In this document: piece by piece, positions 1 through 9,959 of the stretch
Numbering within the stretch: position 1 is the first letter of the stretch
Layout of the letters: the number at the start of each line of letters is the position of its first letter
NCBI RefSeq assembly: GCF_003026455.1
Contig: NZ_PYMB01000001.1
Location: 868,001 to 932,000 of the forward strand
Reading direction: 5' to 3'
Source: Photobacterium rosenbergii
GTDB taxonomy: Bacteria > Pseudomonadota > Gammaproteobacteria > Enterobacterales > Vibrionaceae
Length of the DNA stretch: 64,000 nucleotides
Notes under the pieces: model-generated
Database searches by the model: none
Told to the model about the DNA's origin: nothing
Seen by the model: only the letters and a program-made list of their open reading frames with translations
Position numbers and translations under genes: made by a program

Positions 1-678
1 TTGGTCGGCAAAGATACCATTGTGATCAGGGATGGTAAGCAAGTTACCGAATTCCAAGAAGGGATTGTTCCTTGGTCGCTGCAACGCCCCGTCGCACTTA
101 TCTTCGATGAATACGATGCTGGAAGGCCCGATGTCATGTTCGTGATCCAAAGGATCTTGGAAAGAGATGGTAAGTTCACTTTACTCGACCAAAACAAAGT
201 CATTTACCCGCACAGCGCCTTTCGGTTATTCGCTACCTCCAATACCGTTGGTCTCGGCAACCTCTCCGGCCTGTACCACGGCACCCAAACCCTAAACCAC
301 GCCCAAATTGACCGTTGGAATATCGTCGCCACACTCAATTACCTACCTCCTGAAGAAGAAGCTGCCATTGTCTTATCTCGCGTGCCCGGTAAAGACAGTG
401 AGAGTGGAAGAAAATTAATCAACCAGATGGTTACTATGGCTGGCCTTACCCGAAAAGGTTTCGCTGCTGGCGATCTCTCTACCTTGATGTCACCTCGTAC
501 TGTTATCACTTGGGCAGAGAACTGTGAAATTTTTAACAGTCCAGCCCTCGCCTTCCGTTTGTCGTTTCTCAATAAATGTGATGATTTCGAACGCCCTATC
601 ATCGGCGAATATTATCAGCGCTGTTTCAATCAAGAACTCGATGAGTCTTGGCTCGTTCATGCAGGAGCCTCACAATGA
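1..678 (+). CDS. cobS: CobS-like AAA+ ATPase, 5' end outside window
   Basis: The window begins inside this gene, so the TTG at base 1 is probably an internal codon; about 225 C-terminal residues are visible. The Walker B stretch (ALIFDEYDAGRPDVMF) followed by FATSNTVGLGNLSGLY (sensor 1 region) and DRWNIVATLNYLPPEEE is typical of the cobaltochelatase CobS subgroup of MoxR-like AAA+ ATPases. In the aerobic B12 pathway CobS and CobT form the ATP-driven motor that helps CobN insert cobalt into hydrogenobyrinate diamide. The stop codon overlaps the next start (ATGA), so the two products are translationally coupled. No CobN is visible here, and the pair could serve another metal-insertion or protein-remodelling role. 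The family call is firm; the cobalt role is inferred. Confidence 0.85.
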   Translation: MVGKDTIVIRDGKQVTEFQEGIVPWSLQRPVALIFDEYDAGRPDVMFVIQRILERDGKFTLLDQNKVIYPHSAFRLFATSNTVGLGNLSGLYHGTQTLNHAQIDRWNIVATLNYLPPEEEAAIVLSRVPGKDSESGRKLINQMVTMAGLTRKGFAAGDLSTLMSPRTVITWAENCEIFNSPALAFRLSFLNKCDDFERPIIGEYYQRCFNQELDESWLVHAGASQ

Positions 679-2423
679 AACCTGCCCCGTCAACTAATCA
701 ACGAGAACGACAGAAACACCAGCAATTGCTGGAGGCCTCTGGCAGAGCATTGAGTGAGGAATTAGCGCTTCATTATCGCGGGGAGTCTCTCTATGTCGAT
801 AATGAACATATTCCCGTTTACGCCGCCCACCTTCGCAATGCCAATGAATTTGCTCATAGCAACAATAAAGAACAACGCGGCAAGATCGATGCGATTTCAC
901 TACGTTTACGCTATTCAGATTCAAATCTCCATAATCAATTAATACCTGACGATCCCATCACACGACTCCTCTTCGAAGCCTTAGAGCAATTAAGATGCGA
1001 AAGTTACTTGTGTGAGGATCATATAAGGGAAAACCTACCCGGTCTTTGCGCCAATATTGAGCATAACTTCGTCGAATGGTCGAGGCAGTTTTATCATTCC
1101 GGTTTAGCGGATACCCATATCGGCCTATTGTTGTTTACCGTAGTGCAGATTGTCCGCTCGCGGCTACATGCCCGGGCTATCGATGAGTCATTAGAAGATT
1201 TCATCGAAGCTACACGAGCAGGTATTGCTCCGATAATAGGTGGGGATTTAGCCGGTTTAAGACGACATCGCCGTAACCAACAAGCCTACGCTCATCATGC
1301 CATTTCTCTAGGTTCAGCTATTAGCAAAATGATCGAAGCTGAGCAAAGTCAAACGGATCCGACAGATGAATCACAACTCGATAAGGCAAAATCTGCGCTA
1401 TCTTTTTTGCTCAATTTCGATCAGGGTGAAGAAATACCGATGGCGATTGCACAAAGTGGCCACAGCAAGGTGTTTAATAACAGTCTCGGCACTTACCGGG
1501 TCTTTACTACCCAATACGATCGCGAAGTACATGCATCGAAACTGGTTCGTAAAGCATTACTCGCTACTTTACGTGAAGAACTTGATGAGCGTATCCAGCA
1601 ACAAGGGATAAATATCAAACAGCTATCAAGGCAACTTTCAGCCTTGCTGTCTTCTCCCCAGCGTGACGGTTGGCAATATGGCGAAGAAGACGGGTATATT
1701 GACGGCAGGCGTCTCAGCCAGTTAGTCAGTTCCCCCAATGAAAACCGCATCTTTTGTCACGAATACTATCGCCCTATGCCAAATAGTATTGTCAGCTTTC
1801 TCATCGACTGCTCAGGGTCAATGCGAGAACACATAAACTCTATCGCTATGTTGATAGATACCATGGTCAAAGCACTCGGCCATGCCGGTATCAGCAGTGA
1901 GGTCTTGGGGTTTACCACAAACAGTTGGAACGGCGGCAAAGCGTATACTGACTGGCTCAAGCAAAGAAAACCAGATTCTCCCGGCCGATTGAATGAAAGT
2001 TGCCACCTCATATTTAAACCAGCAGAAAGCCATTGGCGGCATACCCGCAGGGATATCGCTGCACTTTTGAAAGCAGATTTATTCAGAGAAGGAATAGATG
2101 GCGAAGCCGTATTATGGGCTTGCAAGCGGCTAACCCAACGAGAAGAGCCCAGAAAACTGCTGTTTGTAATATCCGATGGCTGCCCTATGGATACCGCCAC
2201 CAACCTCGCTAACGACAAGTATTATTTGGACAACCACCTCAAACAAGTTGTAGCCCAATATCATGCAAACCGAGAGGTCGAAATTATAGGGCTAGGTGTA
2301 GGGTTGGATCTCAGCCCCTATTACCGACAGAGTCTGTCTTTGGACTTTAATGAATCGTCGATTCAACACAACATTAATGAGATTATTGCGCTGCTATCGA
2401 GAACAGGAGGTAGCCCAAGATAG
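675..2423 (+). CDS. cobT: CobT-like VWA-domain protein (cobaltochelatase subunit family)
   Basis: This 582-residue protein starts at the ATG overlapping the cobS stop; AGGAG sits 8 bases upstream, which favours it over an in-frame TTG 27 bases earlier. The N-terminal two thirds are helical and charged, as in CobT. The C-terminal part holds a von Willebrand A domain with a clear MIDAS motif, DCSGSM, near residue 378, followed by FVISDGCPMD. CobT proteins dock through this metal site and form a chaperone-like ring complex with CobS. The usual long acidic linker of alphaproteobacterial CobT is only weakly developed here. No further gene follows on this strand before dmsA, so the pair ends its operon. 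Family membership is well supported; the substrate is not known. Confidence 0.85.
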   Translation: MKPAPSTNQRERQKHQQLLEASGRALSEELALHYRGESLYVDNEHIPVYAAHLRNANEFAHSNNKEQRGKIDAISLRLRYSDSNLHNQLIPDDPITRLLFEALEQLRCESYLCEDHIRENLPGLCANIEHNFVEWSRQFYHSGLADTHIGLLLFTVVQIVRSRLHARAIDESLEDFIEATRAGIAPIIGGDLAGLRRHRRNQQAYAHHAISLGSAISKMIEAEQSQTDPTDESQLDKAKSALSFLLNFDQGEEIPMAIAQSGHSKVFNNSLGTYRVFTTQYDREVHASKLVRKALLATLREELDERIQQQGINIKQLSRQLSALLSSPQRDGWQYGEEDGYIDGRRLSQLVSSPNENRIFCHEYYRPMPNSIVSFLIDCSGSMREHINSIAMLIDTMVKALGHAGISSEVLGFTTNSWNGGKAYTDWLKQRKPDSPGRLNESCHLIFKPAESHWRHTRRDIAALLKADLFREGIDGEAVLWACKRLTQREEPRKLLFVISDGCPMDTATNLANDKYYLDNHLKQVVAQYHANREVEIIGLGVGLDLSPYYRQSLSLDFNESSIQHNINEIIALLSRTGGSPR

Positions 2424-2873
2424 TTAAAATGATTTTGAGGGTAGTATAAAGCCGCTTCTAACTCATTAATACCTACAAATGTGTTTTAGCGGTAGTTCTC
2501 AAGGTGGTATTGACTAATCAGTTTTAACAATCGCCTTCAAATTATATCTGTCATTAATTCCAATCAGTAGAACTACGCTTCTTTATTTACGATTTAATTA
2601 CTTTGAAACCTTTATAATCTACATCATTATTTTAGAGTATTTAATAACGTTTCACTCCCACTACCAACATATTTCATGCAGCTATTAATAAACTGTTATG
2701 GAAAATGCTAATACCAATTAATATCAACAACATAGATAAAGCAAATTATTGCATTGCGCAATATCAACAATTTTGTCGATTTTAAGTTTTACAGAGTAAA
2801 TTCCAACACGGTTATCAGTCTGTATCAATATAGTTTTTATACTGGACAAGTATCTATCACAAAGGATTTGAGA
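2424..2873. other. AT-rich intergenic region upstream of dmsA
   Basis: No gene is seen in these 450 bases. An open frame continues upstream of the chosen dmsA start to base 2754, but it has no ribosome site and would bury the Tat signal. A 10-base palindrome ATTGCGCAAT lies at 2753-2762. I looked for an FNR box (TTGAT-N4-ATCAA), expected for dms operons, and found no convincing copy. Confidence 0.5.
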
Positions 2874-5279
2874 ATGGACTTGTTTAAGAAGCTAATTAGC
2901 CGGCGAACGTTTATTGAAACCACGTCGAAATCAGTCGCAATAACATCAGCTGCCAGCGCAATAACACTCCCTTTCAACACTCTCGCACAACCACAAAAAA
3001 ATGAATCATCCGAAGTCGTTAAACACAGTGCTTGCTTGGTCAATTGTGGTAGCCGATGCGCTCTTAAAGTCATCGTCAAGGACGATATCATCCAACGAAT
3101 TGAGCCTGAGGATGCTTTTGATGAATCTACGTTTGGTCAACACCAAATCCGTCCATGTCTCAGGGGACGATCTAATAAACTCAGGGTGTATTCACCTGAT
3201 CGACTTAAGTACCCAATGGTACGCGTCGGTAAACGAGGAGAAGGCAAGTTCAAACGAATTTCATGGGAAGAGGCCACCAAGCTTATCGCAACGAAACTGA
3301 CCGAAACTCGTCAAAAATATGGTAACGAAAGTATATATTACATATATCAATCAGGTGCTTATTACCATACCCAAGGGACAAGTGCTTGGAAACGGATGCT
3401 CAACCTCACTGGAGGGTATCTGAATTACCACAACACTTACAGTACAGCACAAATCCGTGCTGCAGCACCTTATACCTTTGGTGATTATATCGGGAGCCAT
3501 TTTACAGAGGTAGAGAACAGTGATCTGGTTGTCTTTTTCGGGTTAAACCTCTCAGAGACACGCATGTCAGGAGGGGGACAGGTTGAAGAACTGAGAAGGA
3601 GCCTCTCTAAATCGAAGGCGAAAACGATCATTATTGATCCACGCTACACAGACAGTGTCGTTACCAGCGATGCTGAGTGGTTATCTATCAAACCAACATC
3701 TGATGCTGCGCTTGTAGCAGGTCTGGTTCACACCATGATCACCGAAGGACTTATTGACGAAGAGACCATCAACAAATATGCAATAGGCTTCGATCAAACA
3801 ACCCTCCCTGCCTCCGCAAACTCGAATAGCAGCTATAAAGACTATGTCTTGGGTACAAGCGATGATAAAACTGTTAAAGATGCCAAGTGGGCCGCATCTG
3901 TAACTGGGATACCTGCTAAACGTATCACACAACTAGCCAGGGAAATTGCGACTGCTAACGCTTGTTATATCGCACAAGGTTGGGGACCGCAACGCCACCA
4001 AAATGGTGAAGCCAGTGTACGAGCCATTCAAACACTCTCAGTGATCGCTAATCAGTGGGGACGTCCAGGTACCAATGCCGGTGTATGGCCCTATGCGACA
4101 CGCTATGGCGTCCCATCACTTCCCGCGTTAAGCAACCCAATTAAACACTCTATTCCATGTTATGCGTTTACCACTGCTATTGATAAACCCGAAGTAATGT
4201 CAGACATCACCCATGGTGTTCGTGGTACAGAAAAGCTGAATACGGGTATCAAGCTCATTATTAACCAAGCTGGTAATGCACTTATCAACCAGCATGGTGA
4301 TACCGGTTTAACCAAGAAAATTCTTGAAGACGATACCAAGTGTGAATTCATCGTTGTGTGTGATAACCACATGACACCAAGTGCAAAGTTTGCTGACATC
4401 CTCTTACCCGAAACATCATATCTTGAAGCTGCAGATTTAGTTGATAACAGTTATGCCTCTGGCTCTAACCATTTCATGATTGGTATGGAACCTGTCATTG
4501 CCCCATTATGGGAGGTCAGGTCGAGCTACGACATATGTGCTGATATCGCGGAACACCTCGGTGTAAAGCAAGAGTACACTGAAGGCCGCTCACAACAGCA
4601 ATGGATTGAGCATAACTACAATATTGTCAGACAGAAACGCCCGTATTTACCGCCATACAATAAGGAAAGTAGCGTCGGGCTCATTGATCAGCGACGAGAA
4701 GCACCAGAAAATAGCGTTGCCTTCAGCGCATTCTGGAAAGATCCAGGTGCTAACCCTCTCAAAACGCCATCAGGCAAAATCGAGATCTATTCTGAACGCC
4801 TCGCTATATTAGAACAACAATGGGTGCTGCCTGAAAAAGATCGCATACCGGTTATCCCTGGGTTCTACCCTGTTGAGGAATCACACCTAGATCCTGAGGG
4901 GCTCAAAAAGTACCCATTACAAATGATCGGCTTTCACACCAAAGGCCACACCCATTCAACTTACGCTCAGCTCCCTATTCTCAAAGAAGCTATCCCTGAT
5001 GAAATCTGGATTAACCCTATCAATGCAGATCAGCGAGGTATCCGTAACGGTGACCCAGTCCTGGTTCAAAATGACAGGGGCAAGATGCAAACTCGCGCAC
5101 GAGTCACACCAAGGGTAATGCCAGATGTTGTGGCTATGCCACAAGGTGGATGGTTGCACTTCAATAAAGCCGGTATAGATATCGGCGGGAATATCAACAC
5201 ATTAACCAATTTAAAACTTAGCCCTCTTGCCAAAGGCAACCCACAACACACCAATCTGGTCGACATCGTTAAGGCATAG
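2874..5279 (+). CDS. dmsA: DMSO reductase family molybdopterin subunit A, Tat-exported
   Basis: This 801-residue catalytic subunit is predicted to reduce S- or N-oxides such as DMSO or TMAO in the periplasm, using electrons from the quinol pool. The start at 2874 has AAGGA in front and yields a Tat signal: ISRRTFIE at residues 8-15, then a hydrophobic stretch ending near LAQ. The [4Fe-4S] motif follows (CLVNCGSRC then RPCLRG). TYSTAQIRAAAPYTFGDY carries the serine expected as molybdenum ligand in DmsA-type enzymes. The C-terminal part holds the pterin-binding region (WINPINADQRGIRNGDPV). Length matches E. coli DmsA (about 810). It leads a dmsABC operon; no DmsD chaperone is in the window. The true oxide substrate cannot be read from sequence. 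Confidence 0.9.
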   Translation: MDLFKKLISRRTFIETTSKSVAITSAASAITLPFNTLAQPQKNESSEVVKHSACLVNCGSRCALKVIVKDDIIQRIEPEDAFDESTFGQHQIRPCLRGRSNKLRVYSPDRLKYPMVRVGKRGEGKFKRISWEEATKLIATKLTETRQKYGNESIYYIYQSGAYYHTQGTSAWKRMLNLTGGYLNYHNTYSTAQIRAAAPYTFGDYIGSHFTEVENSDLVVFFGLNLSETRMSGGGQVEELRRSLSKSKAKTIIIDPRYTDSVVTSDAEWLSIKPTSDAALVAGLVHTMITEGLIDEETINKYAIGFDQTTLPASANSNSSYKDYVLGTSDDKTVKDAKWAASVTGIPAKRITQLAREIATANACYIAQGWGPQRHQNGEASVRAIQTLSVIANQWGRPGTNAGVWPYATRYGVPSLPALSNPIKHSIPCYAFTTAIDKPEVMSDITHGVRGTEKLNTGIKLIINQAGNALINQHGDTGLTKKILEDDTKCEFIVVCDNHMTPSAKFADILLPETSYLEAADLVDNSYASGSNHFMIGMEPVIAPLWEVRSSYDICADIAEHLGVKQEYTEGRSQQQWIEHNYNIVRQKRPYLPPYNKESSVGLIDQRREAPENSVAFSAFWKDPGANPLKTPSGKIEIYSERLAILEQQWVLPEKDRIPVIPGFYPVEESHLDPEGLKKYPLQMIGFHTKGHTHSTYAQLPILKEAIPDEIWINPINADQRGIRNGDPVLVQNDRGKMQTRARVTPRVMPDVVAMPQGGWLHFNKAGIDIGGNINTLTNLKLSPLAKGNPQHTNLVDIVKA

Positions 5280-5293
5280 GAGATTAAACCATT

Positions 5294-5914
5294 ATGGAAC
5301 AATTAGGATTTGCGATACTGTCTGACCGGTGCTCTGGCTGTAAAACTTGTCAGGTGGCCTGCAAAGATAAAAACGACCTAGAAATCGGCCCTAAATTCCG
5401 CCGTGTATCTGAGTTCGCGGGTGGCCGATGGCAACAGGATAGTGACGGAGCGTGGCACCAAAATACCTTTGCCTATTACATGTCAGTCAGCTGCAACCAT
5501 TGTGACGACCCCGCATGTGTTAAGGGCTGTCCAACAGGCGCTATGCACAAGCGGGAAGATAACGGGCTGGTACTTGTTAACCAAGATGTCTGTATCGGCT
5601 GTCGATACTGCGAGATGCGCTGCCCGTATGGCGCGCCTCAATTTGATCCCACTAAAAAAGTCATGAGCAAATGTGATGGGTGTATCGACTTAGTCAATGA
5701 AGGTAAACAACCGATTTGTATCGACTCTTGCCCGCAACGCGCCCTTGAGTTTGGGGCTATCTCAGAATTACGTAAAAAGTATGGCAACGAAAGAGATATC
5801 GCACCACTACCTGTCTCAGCACTTACTCAGCCAAATATCGTAATTGTTGGTCATCCTGACAGCGAACCAAATACGAACGCTACAGGTTCACTGCTGAATC
5901 CACAGGAGGTTTAA
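5294..5914 (+). CDS. dmsB: DMSO reductase iron-sulfur subunit B
   Basis: A 206-residue ferredoxin-type subunit that carries electrons from the membrane anchor to DmsA. Four cysteine clusters are visible in order: CSGCKTCQVACKD near the N-terminus, CNHCDDPACVKGCPTGA, CIGCRYCEMRCPYGAP and CDGCIDLVNEGKQPICIDSCP, enough for four [4Fe-4S] centres as in E. coli DmsB (205 residues). There is no signal peptide, as expected for a subunit exported piggy-back with the Tat-bearing partner. It follows dmsA by 14 bases and precedes dmsC by 2 bases, so all three are clearly co-transcribed. AGGAG lies upstream of the ATG. Confidence 0.92.
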   Translation: MEQLGFAILSDRCSGCKTCQVACKDKNDLEIGPKFRRVSEFAGGRWQQDSDGAWHQNTFAYYMSVSCNHCDDPACVKGCPTGAMHKREDNGLVLVNQDVCIGCRYCEMRCPYGAPQFDPTKKVMSKCDGCIDLVNEGKQPICIDSCPQRALEFGAISELRKKYGNERDIAPLPVSALTQPNIVIVGHPDSEPNTNATGSLLNPQEV

Positions 5915-5916
5915 TC

Positions 5917-6660
5917 ATGGAGAATTTCTCACTCGTTCTATTTACCGTTTTCCTTCAGTCCGCAGTGGGTTTGATGCTGATAACTGCAGTGTGGAGTTTT
6001 GCTGATAATGAGCACACTACCCAATTAAGGTTACCGATCATCGTCAGTGCTGCCCTCGTTACTATCGGAGGACTGGCATCAATTACACACCTAGGCCAGC
6101 CCCTAAGAGCTTTCAACAGCCTTAGGATGATAGGTTCTTCTCCAATATCTAACGAAATCCTGGCGACAGGATTATTCGCAGTGATTGTATTTAGCCTAAT
6201 TGCAATTTACAGCCTATCGAAGCCAAAGATTGAAAACGTCCGCAAAATACTGATCGTCAGCACAATCTCGGGCATTGCTTTAATTGCGGCCATCAGCACG
6301 GTTTATCAAATAGAAACCGTGCCGGCTTGGAATACGCCCTTGACCACCATCAGCATGTTCATGACTGCAGCCATAGTCGCAACCACAGTAGCGGCAGCTA
6401 CAAAACCAGGCATTTTATTTAATAGCTTGTTTTGCGCTGTAATCACTCTGTCTGTATTTACAGTCATTATGACTGCAATCCACGCTCAGGGACTTGGGCT
6501 ACTATCAGGCCAAGCACTTAATTTGCTTATGGCCAAAGTCGCCCTAATAGCCACAGGTGGCTGGATTGTCATGACACAGCGCTTCCACATTGCGATCCCA
6601 CTATCAGTGGTGATACTTGGCGAACTCTCAGGCCGGATAGCCTTTTTCCAGTTATTGTAA
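5917..6660 (+). CDS. dmsC: DMSO reductase membrane anchor subunit C
   Basis: A 247-residue very hydrophobic protein with about eight membrane segments, beginning with ENFSLVLFTVFLQSAVGLML and containing the ITHLGQPLRAFNSLRMIGSSP region typical of DmsC anchors. It is expected to oxidise menaquinol in the inner membrane and pass electrons to DmsB. It is somewhat shorter than E. coli DmsC (about 287). A strong AGGAGG precedes the ATG, only 2 bases after the dmsB stop. A stem-loop terminator closes the operon just downstream. Assignment rests on hydrophobicity, the motif and operon position. Confidence 0.85.
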   Translation: MENFSLVLFTVFLQSAVGLMLITAVWSFADNEHTTQLRLPIIVSAALVTIGGLASITHLGQPLRAFNSLRMIGSSPISNEILATGLFAVIVFSLIAIYSLSKPKIENVRKILIVSTISGIALIAAISTVYQIETVPAWNTPLTTISMFMTAAIVATTVAAATKPGILFNSLFCAVITLSVFTVIMTAIHAQGLGLLSGQALNLLMAKVALIATGGWIVMTQRFHIAIPLSVVILGELSGRIAFFQLL

Positions 6661-6670
6661 ACAAGACGGA

Positions 6671-6697
6671 ATGGCGGCAAAACTAGGTTGCCGCCAT
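6671..6697 (+). terminator. Stem-loop after dmsC
   Basis: A perfect 10-base inverted repeat, ATGGCGGCAA and TTGCCGCCAT, with a 7-base loop lies 10 bases after the dmsC stop and is followed by CATTT. It probably ends the dms transcript and may also serve the convergent tetR gene. Confidence 0.75.
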
Positions 6698-6775
6698 CAT
6701 TTAACGGCTGAATAACTCACTGTTCTTGGCGGTTTAACACCCGCGATGAAACAAGAAACCATTACACAATTGGCG

Positions 6776-7354
6776 TTAAAACTCCCGCCGTAAGCATTTC
6801 CACATAACATCACTCAAAACTGCACTCATAACCTCAAAGTCTTGTGGTAGCGACTTGGCAGTAATTGAATAGCCCTCGACATATGGAATAAATATCGAGA
6901 CGGCTTTGCCCAGCGAGCTCTCGTCAACGGCTAGGTGCTGAAGCTTATCGGAAAGGATGCCTGCCAAGGTTTGGTAATACTTCGATAGATAGTCTTCGAT
7001 CGCCTCATTTCTTGTTGATAGTGCCCAATATTCTCTAAAAATCCGACACATATCCGAAATCTCAAGGCCATGGGCAAGAAATGCATGAACTAATGGCTTG
7101 AGATCTTGTTGCTCGGCAAGTTCTGGCTGGCTACTAATTTCGTCAAGGCATTGCTGGAAGTAACGATCGGCCATCGCAATGAGCAAAGCATCTTTATTTT
7201 TGAAGTAGTACTGCACATTGCTCAGCGACATATCTGCAAGTGTGGCGACCTTTCGCATTGTTATCCCGAAATCACCTTCACTTTTTAAAAGCTCAATAGA
7301 GACATCGAGAATTTTTTCCGTCTTTGCTTTTTTTTTACTCATTATTTCCGCCAT
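6776..7354 (-). CDS. TetR family repressor
   Basis: A TetR-type regulator of about 190 residues. The N-terminal helix-turn-helix reads ITMRKVATLADMSLSNVQYYFKNKDALL, the usual TetR recognition core. The remaining helices form a ligand-binding domain of unknown specificity. The start could be the ATG at 7354 or the ATG at 7342, which leaves GGCGGA as ribosome site; the latter is slightly favoured. The gene is divergent from the dehalogenase operon, and two palindromes built on TAGGTC/GACCTA lie in the 130-base gap. It is therefore very probably the repressor of that operon and of itself, released by a haloorganic or electrophile ligand. Ligand and operators are inferred. Confidence 0.88.
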   Translation of the reverse strand: MAEIMSKKKAKTEKILDVSIELLKSEGDFGITMRKVATLADMSLSNVQYYFKNKDALLIAMADRYFQQCLDEISSQPELAEQQDLKPLVHAFLAHGLEISDMCRIFREYWALSTRNEAIEDYLSKYYQTLAGILSDKLQHLAVDESSLGKAVSIFIPYVEGYSITAKSLPQDFEVMSAVLSDVMWKCLRREF

Positions 7355-7402
7355 CAAAACAGCAATTTAAACTTGTTTGAGCAAATCACTCAAAAAACCA
7401 CG

Positions 7403-8380
<978 letters not shown>

Positions 8381-8410
8381 CCACAAGCCAAGCAGTATTG
8401 GATGGATAAT

Positions 8411-9013
8411 ATGAAAATTCTAAACCTTGTTTTTCACCCTAACCTTCAAGGCTCAAGAAATAACAATACGTGGAAAACTCAACTTGAAGAGTCAGGCAAA
8501 ATCACCACCAGCCGGGATCTTTATACTGAGTATCCGGACTTTCAAATCGATGTCGAAAAAGAACAAGCGTTGTTAGAAGAGCATGATCGAATCATTCTTC
8601 AATTTCCTTTCTACTGGTATTCCATGCCACCATTGTTGAAGAAATGGTTGGATGATGTACTGGCATACAATTTCGCATATGGCCCAGACGGAGAAAAATT
8701 GAAAGGTAAAGATATGCAGGTTGTGGTCTCTGTTGGTGGACGGGAGAAGTTCTATTCCGGGTTTGATATTTTTACCACGGTGCCGGATTTACTGCGACCA
8801 TTTCAATTAACAGCCAACCTCACTCAGATGAATTACCTTCAGCCGGAGTATATGTTCAATGCGGATGCAGCGGAACAAGAAACCATTGAGGAATTTGGTC
8901 GCCAACTAGTCGCGAAAATAGATGATCCCAAACGCTCTGACCCTAGACAGTATCTTTATGACAGCATGAGCTCTGATCTCGAAACCGTTTATGAAGATCT
9001 TGGCTTAGCTTAA
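8411..9013 (+). CDS. NAD(P)H oxidoreductase, flavodoxin-fold (KefF/YwrO-like)
   Basis: A 200-residue flavoprotein of the NAD(P)H dehydrogenase (quinone) family, which performs two-electron reduction of quinones and other electrophiles. Visible features are MKILNLVFHPNLQGSRNN (phosphate-binding loop of the FMN site), IILQFPFYWYSMPPLLKKWLDDV (the family's core motif) and VVVSVGGREKFYSG. The ATG at 8411 is preferred over 8402 because it begins at the first beta strand. It is 30 bases after the dehalogenase gene and shares its promoter, which suggests joint detoxification of halogenated or quinone-type compounds. The cofactor is known for the family; the joint role is inferred. Confidence 0.85.
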   Translation: MKILNLVFHPNLQGSRNNNTWKTQLEESGKITTSRDLYTEYPDFQIDVEKEQALLEEHDRIILQFPFYWYSMPPLLKKWLDDVLAYNFAYGPDGEKLKGKDMQVVVSVGGREKFYSGFDIFTTVPDLLRPFQLTANLTQMNYLQPEYMFNADAAEQETIEEFGRQLVAKIDDPKRSDPRQYLYDSMSSDLETVYEDLGLA

Positions 9014-9045
9014 TGTCTGTTTTGCCATGACTGAATTAAAAGACG

Positions 9046-9071
9046 TAGGTGCGCTCAATAGAGCGCACCTA
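9046..9071 (+). terminator. Stem-loop between convergent genes
   Basis: Perfect 11-base arms TAGGTGCGCTC and GAGCGCACCTA around AATA, placed between the oxidoreductase gene and the convergent OpuAC-like gene. It has no strong T-run but could stop transcription from the left. Its outer TAGGT resembles the TetR operator arm, probably by chance. Confidence 0.6.
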
Positions 9072-9151
9072 GACCTGAATAGAGCATCTCAAAGTTAGTA
9101 GCAAAATTCTCTGAAAATCAGGGTTGTGAACGGTGTAAATATAAAGGTGAT

Positions 9152-9931
9152 TTATACCTGTGCATCCAACCAAGCACGGGTCACTTCATCAAGTGCCTTG
9201 CCTTCTCTGCATACTTGATAATCAAGTGCTGCGATAATTTCATTGGAAAAACGTAGGTTGTCGAGTTGATCTAATTGCTCACTGGTAAATAAATGCGCGC
9301 GATCTTCACGCAGTAATAACACGGCGCGATCAACAATGCCGAGCAGGCCTTTTGGCTCCTGAATCTCACGAATCAAGTATTTGTAATGTAAGAATTGAGG
9401 CTTCCAGAGCGGAACAACTACCCATTTTTGTTCTGCCACAGCGCGCTCAAAAGTCCCAAAACAATCCTCTTCACTTCCGGTATGAAAACGATATCCCGCA
9501 TTGGATAAGCCATATGCCTCCATCATTTCCTTCGAAAAACGGCTAATGCCAGCGCCGGGATTAATGCCTTGGATATCATGGGCCATTTTGGCGATGACAT
9601 CAGGCTTAAGTAAATCACTTACCTGCGAAACGGCTTGCTCAGGTACATAATCTGGTACCCCCCACAGAGCATAAGGTTCATAGTGAAGGCCAAGTTCCAG
9701 TAGGGATTGAACCGTCTCAACATCCTCTTTGTAGATCCCATGACTGGATGGCAACCATGCCGATGACAACATATCAACGGAACCTGATTTTATCTGGGCA
9801 AAGTTATCTTGATGTGGTGCATAATGACGTGTGACCTCAAAGCCCATATCCGTCAGCACATGGGTTACCAATGAGGCAGTAACACGGTGGAATGAGAGAT
9901 CGGTAACGCCGATAGCAATTGTGTTTTTCAT
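9152..9931 (-). CDS. Glycine betaine-binding (OpuAC-like) domain protein, no signal peptide
   Basis: A protein of about 259 residues with the OpuAC / ProX fold: TIAIGVTDLSFHRVTASLVT at the start, GSVDMLSSAWLPSSHG, GINPGAGISRFSKE and VVVPLWKPQFLHYKYLIREI. These are substrate-binding regions of ABC transporters for quaternary amines. No signal peptide or lipobox precedes it, whichever start is taken (9931, 9946 or further upstream), and no permease or ATPase is adjacent. It may be a cytosolic betaine-type sensor or a stand-alone binding protein. It follows the MRJP-like gene closely on the same strand, so the two are probably co-transcribed. Ligand unknown. Confidence 0.75.
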   Translation of the reverse strand: MKNTIAIGVTDLSFHRVTASLVTHVLTDMGFEVTRHYAPHQDNFAQIKSGSVDMLSSAWLPSSHGIYKEDVETVQSLLELGLHYEPYALWGVPDYVPEQAVSQVSDLLKPDVIAKMAHDIQGINPGAGISRFSKEMMEAYGLSNAGYRFHTGSEEDCFGTFERAVAEQKWVVVPLWKPQFLHYKYLIREIQEPKGLLGIVDRAVLLLREDRAHLFTSEQLDQLDNLRFSNEIIAALDYQVCREGKALDEVTRAWLDAQV

Positions 9932-9959
9932 AATATCTACAACCATAATGTTGAAAGCG

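Noticed and set aside
1766-2218. 150-codon minus-strand frame inside cobT
   Set aside because: It overlaps the VWA domain of cobT, which is clearly coding, and shows no family features.
2754-2873. 40-residue N-terminal extension of DmsA
   Set aside because: It starts without a ribosome site and would place the Tat motif internally; ATG 2874 has AAGGA and gives a normal Tat signal.
2424-2873. FNR box for the dms operon
   Set aside because: The best candidate near 2510 (TTGACTAATCAG) has the wrong spacing; no TTGAT-N4-ATCAA was found by eye.
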